Below the pieces are notes generated by a model. It was not told the origin of the DNA, did not search any database, and worked only from the letters and a program-made list of their open reading frames with translations. Below are positions 63,860-64,000 of a stretch of 64,000 nucleotides of DNA, in pieces (position 1 is the stretch's first letter; every line of letters starts with the position of its first letter). The DNA comes from Angustibacter sp049994355 (GTDB lineage Bacteria > Actinomycetota > Actinomycetes > Actinomycetales > Angustibacteraceae), in assembly GCF_049994355.1 (NCBI RefSeq), contig NZ_CP188257.1, forward strand, positions 1,178,001 through 1,242,000, in the 5' to 3' direction. The translations under genes and the position numbers were made by a program.

Positions 63860-63865
63860 TAGGGT
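63860..63865 (+). promoter_or_regulatory. TAGGGT -10 box of dapE
   Basis: TAGGGT ends eight bases before the dapE ATG at 63874, with CGGGGACC between, matching the leaderless spacing seen for several other genes in the window. Confidence 0.5.
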
Positions 63866-63873
63866 CGGGGACC

Positions 63874-64000
63874 ATGACGGACCTGCTCGACCTGACCGGC
63901 GACCCGGCCGACCTGACCCGCGTGCTGTGCGACCTGGAGTCGGTCAGCGGCAACGAGGGCCCGCTGGCGGACCTCGTCGAGCGGACGCTGCGCACGCTGC
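63874..64000 (+). CDS. dapE: Succinyl-diaminopimelate desuccinylase, 5' part
   Basis: The first 42 codons only; the gene runs off the window. The N-terminus MTDLLDLTGDPADLTRVLCDLESVSGNEGPLADLVERTL has the M20-peptidase opening (ESVSGNEGPLAD) of DapE, which removes succinate to give LL-diaminopimelate. The metal site lies beyond the edge. Identity rests on this fragment plus the adjacent dapD. Confidence 0.82.
   Translation, partial: MTDLLDLTGDPADLTRVLCDLESVSGNEGPLADLVERTLRTL

Overview
This 64 kb window is chromosomal DNA of a high-GC actinobacterium. The signs are uniformly GC-rich third codon positions, many GTG starts and GTGA/ATGA gene overlaps, a mycothiol gene (mshB), glpX as the fructose-bisphosphatase, a LysX/MprF-like protein, and many starts only 6-9 bases downstream of a TAnnnT -10 box, as in leaderless mycobacterial and streptomycete mRNAs. 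No rRNA, tRNA or CRISPR array was seen, so the order cannot be fixed. Blocks such as xseAB-ispH-rmuC-ychF and typA-transporter-mshB-fdxA-dapC-dapD-dapE are conserved actinobacterial neighbourhoods.

Layout. 0.2-20 kb is mostly core genome: a secreted lysozyme-like protein, class II fumarase, a small P-loop kinase, a DUF998 membrane protein coupled to beta-carbonic anhydrase, an MprF-like aminoacyl-PG synthase, class I fumarase, a 7TM-PAS-PP2C phosphatase, a glpX-peroxiredoxin-PfkB operon, xseAB, ispH, rmuC and ychF. Downstream of ychF (18.7-19.4 kb) is a degraded patch with two small membrane-protein ORFs and what looks like a scrap of tyrosine integrase, followed by an alpha/beta hydrolase.

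20-26 kb is a glycerol/dihydroxyacetone unit on the minus strand: glpF, dhaK, dhaL and a DhaM-HPr-enzyme I fusion. A divergent IclR regulator faces it across a gap carrying an ATTCGA-n5-TCGAAT palindrome. 26-28 kb holds a three-gene DGPF / ArsR / SRPBCC-TIGR03086 unit.

28-43.4 kb is a purine catabolic island. uraD, uraH and uricase are followed by a PucR regulator on the opposite strand. Then comes one long overlapping operon: xanthine dehydrogenase FAD subunit, FeS subunit, 8-oxoguanine deaminase, Mo subunit, allantoinase, allantoicase, malate synthase, a DUF6986 CitE/HpcH-like lyase and a GT39 membrane protein. It can be read as oxidised purine to urate to allantoate to ureidoglycolate to glyoxylate to malate. 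No recognisable ureidoglycolate lyase is present, which makes the DUF6986 protein the candidate to test.

43.4-64 kb returns to housekeeping: a VIT1/CCC1-like protein, a pterin dehydratase-VOC fusion, ferritin, TypA, an oligopeptide-type ABC transporter in unusual gene order with strong intra-operon hairpins, mshB, a divergent FtsH-like membrane AAA protease with two AAA insertions, a small membrane protein, flavin reductase, a GNAT acetyltransferase, a 7Fe ferredoxin, DapC, citrate synthase, a second lysozyme-like secreted protein, DapD and the 5' end of DapE.
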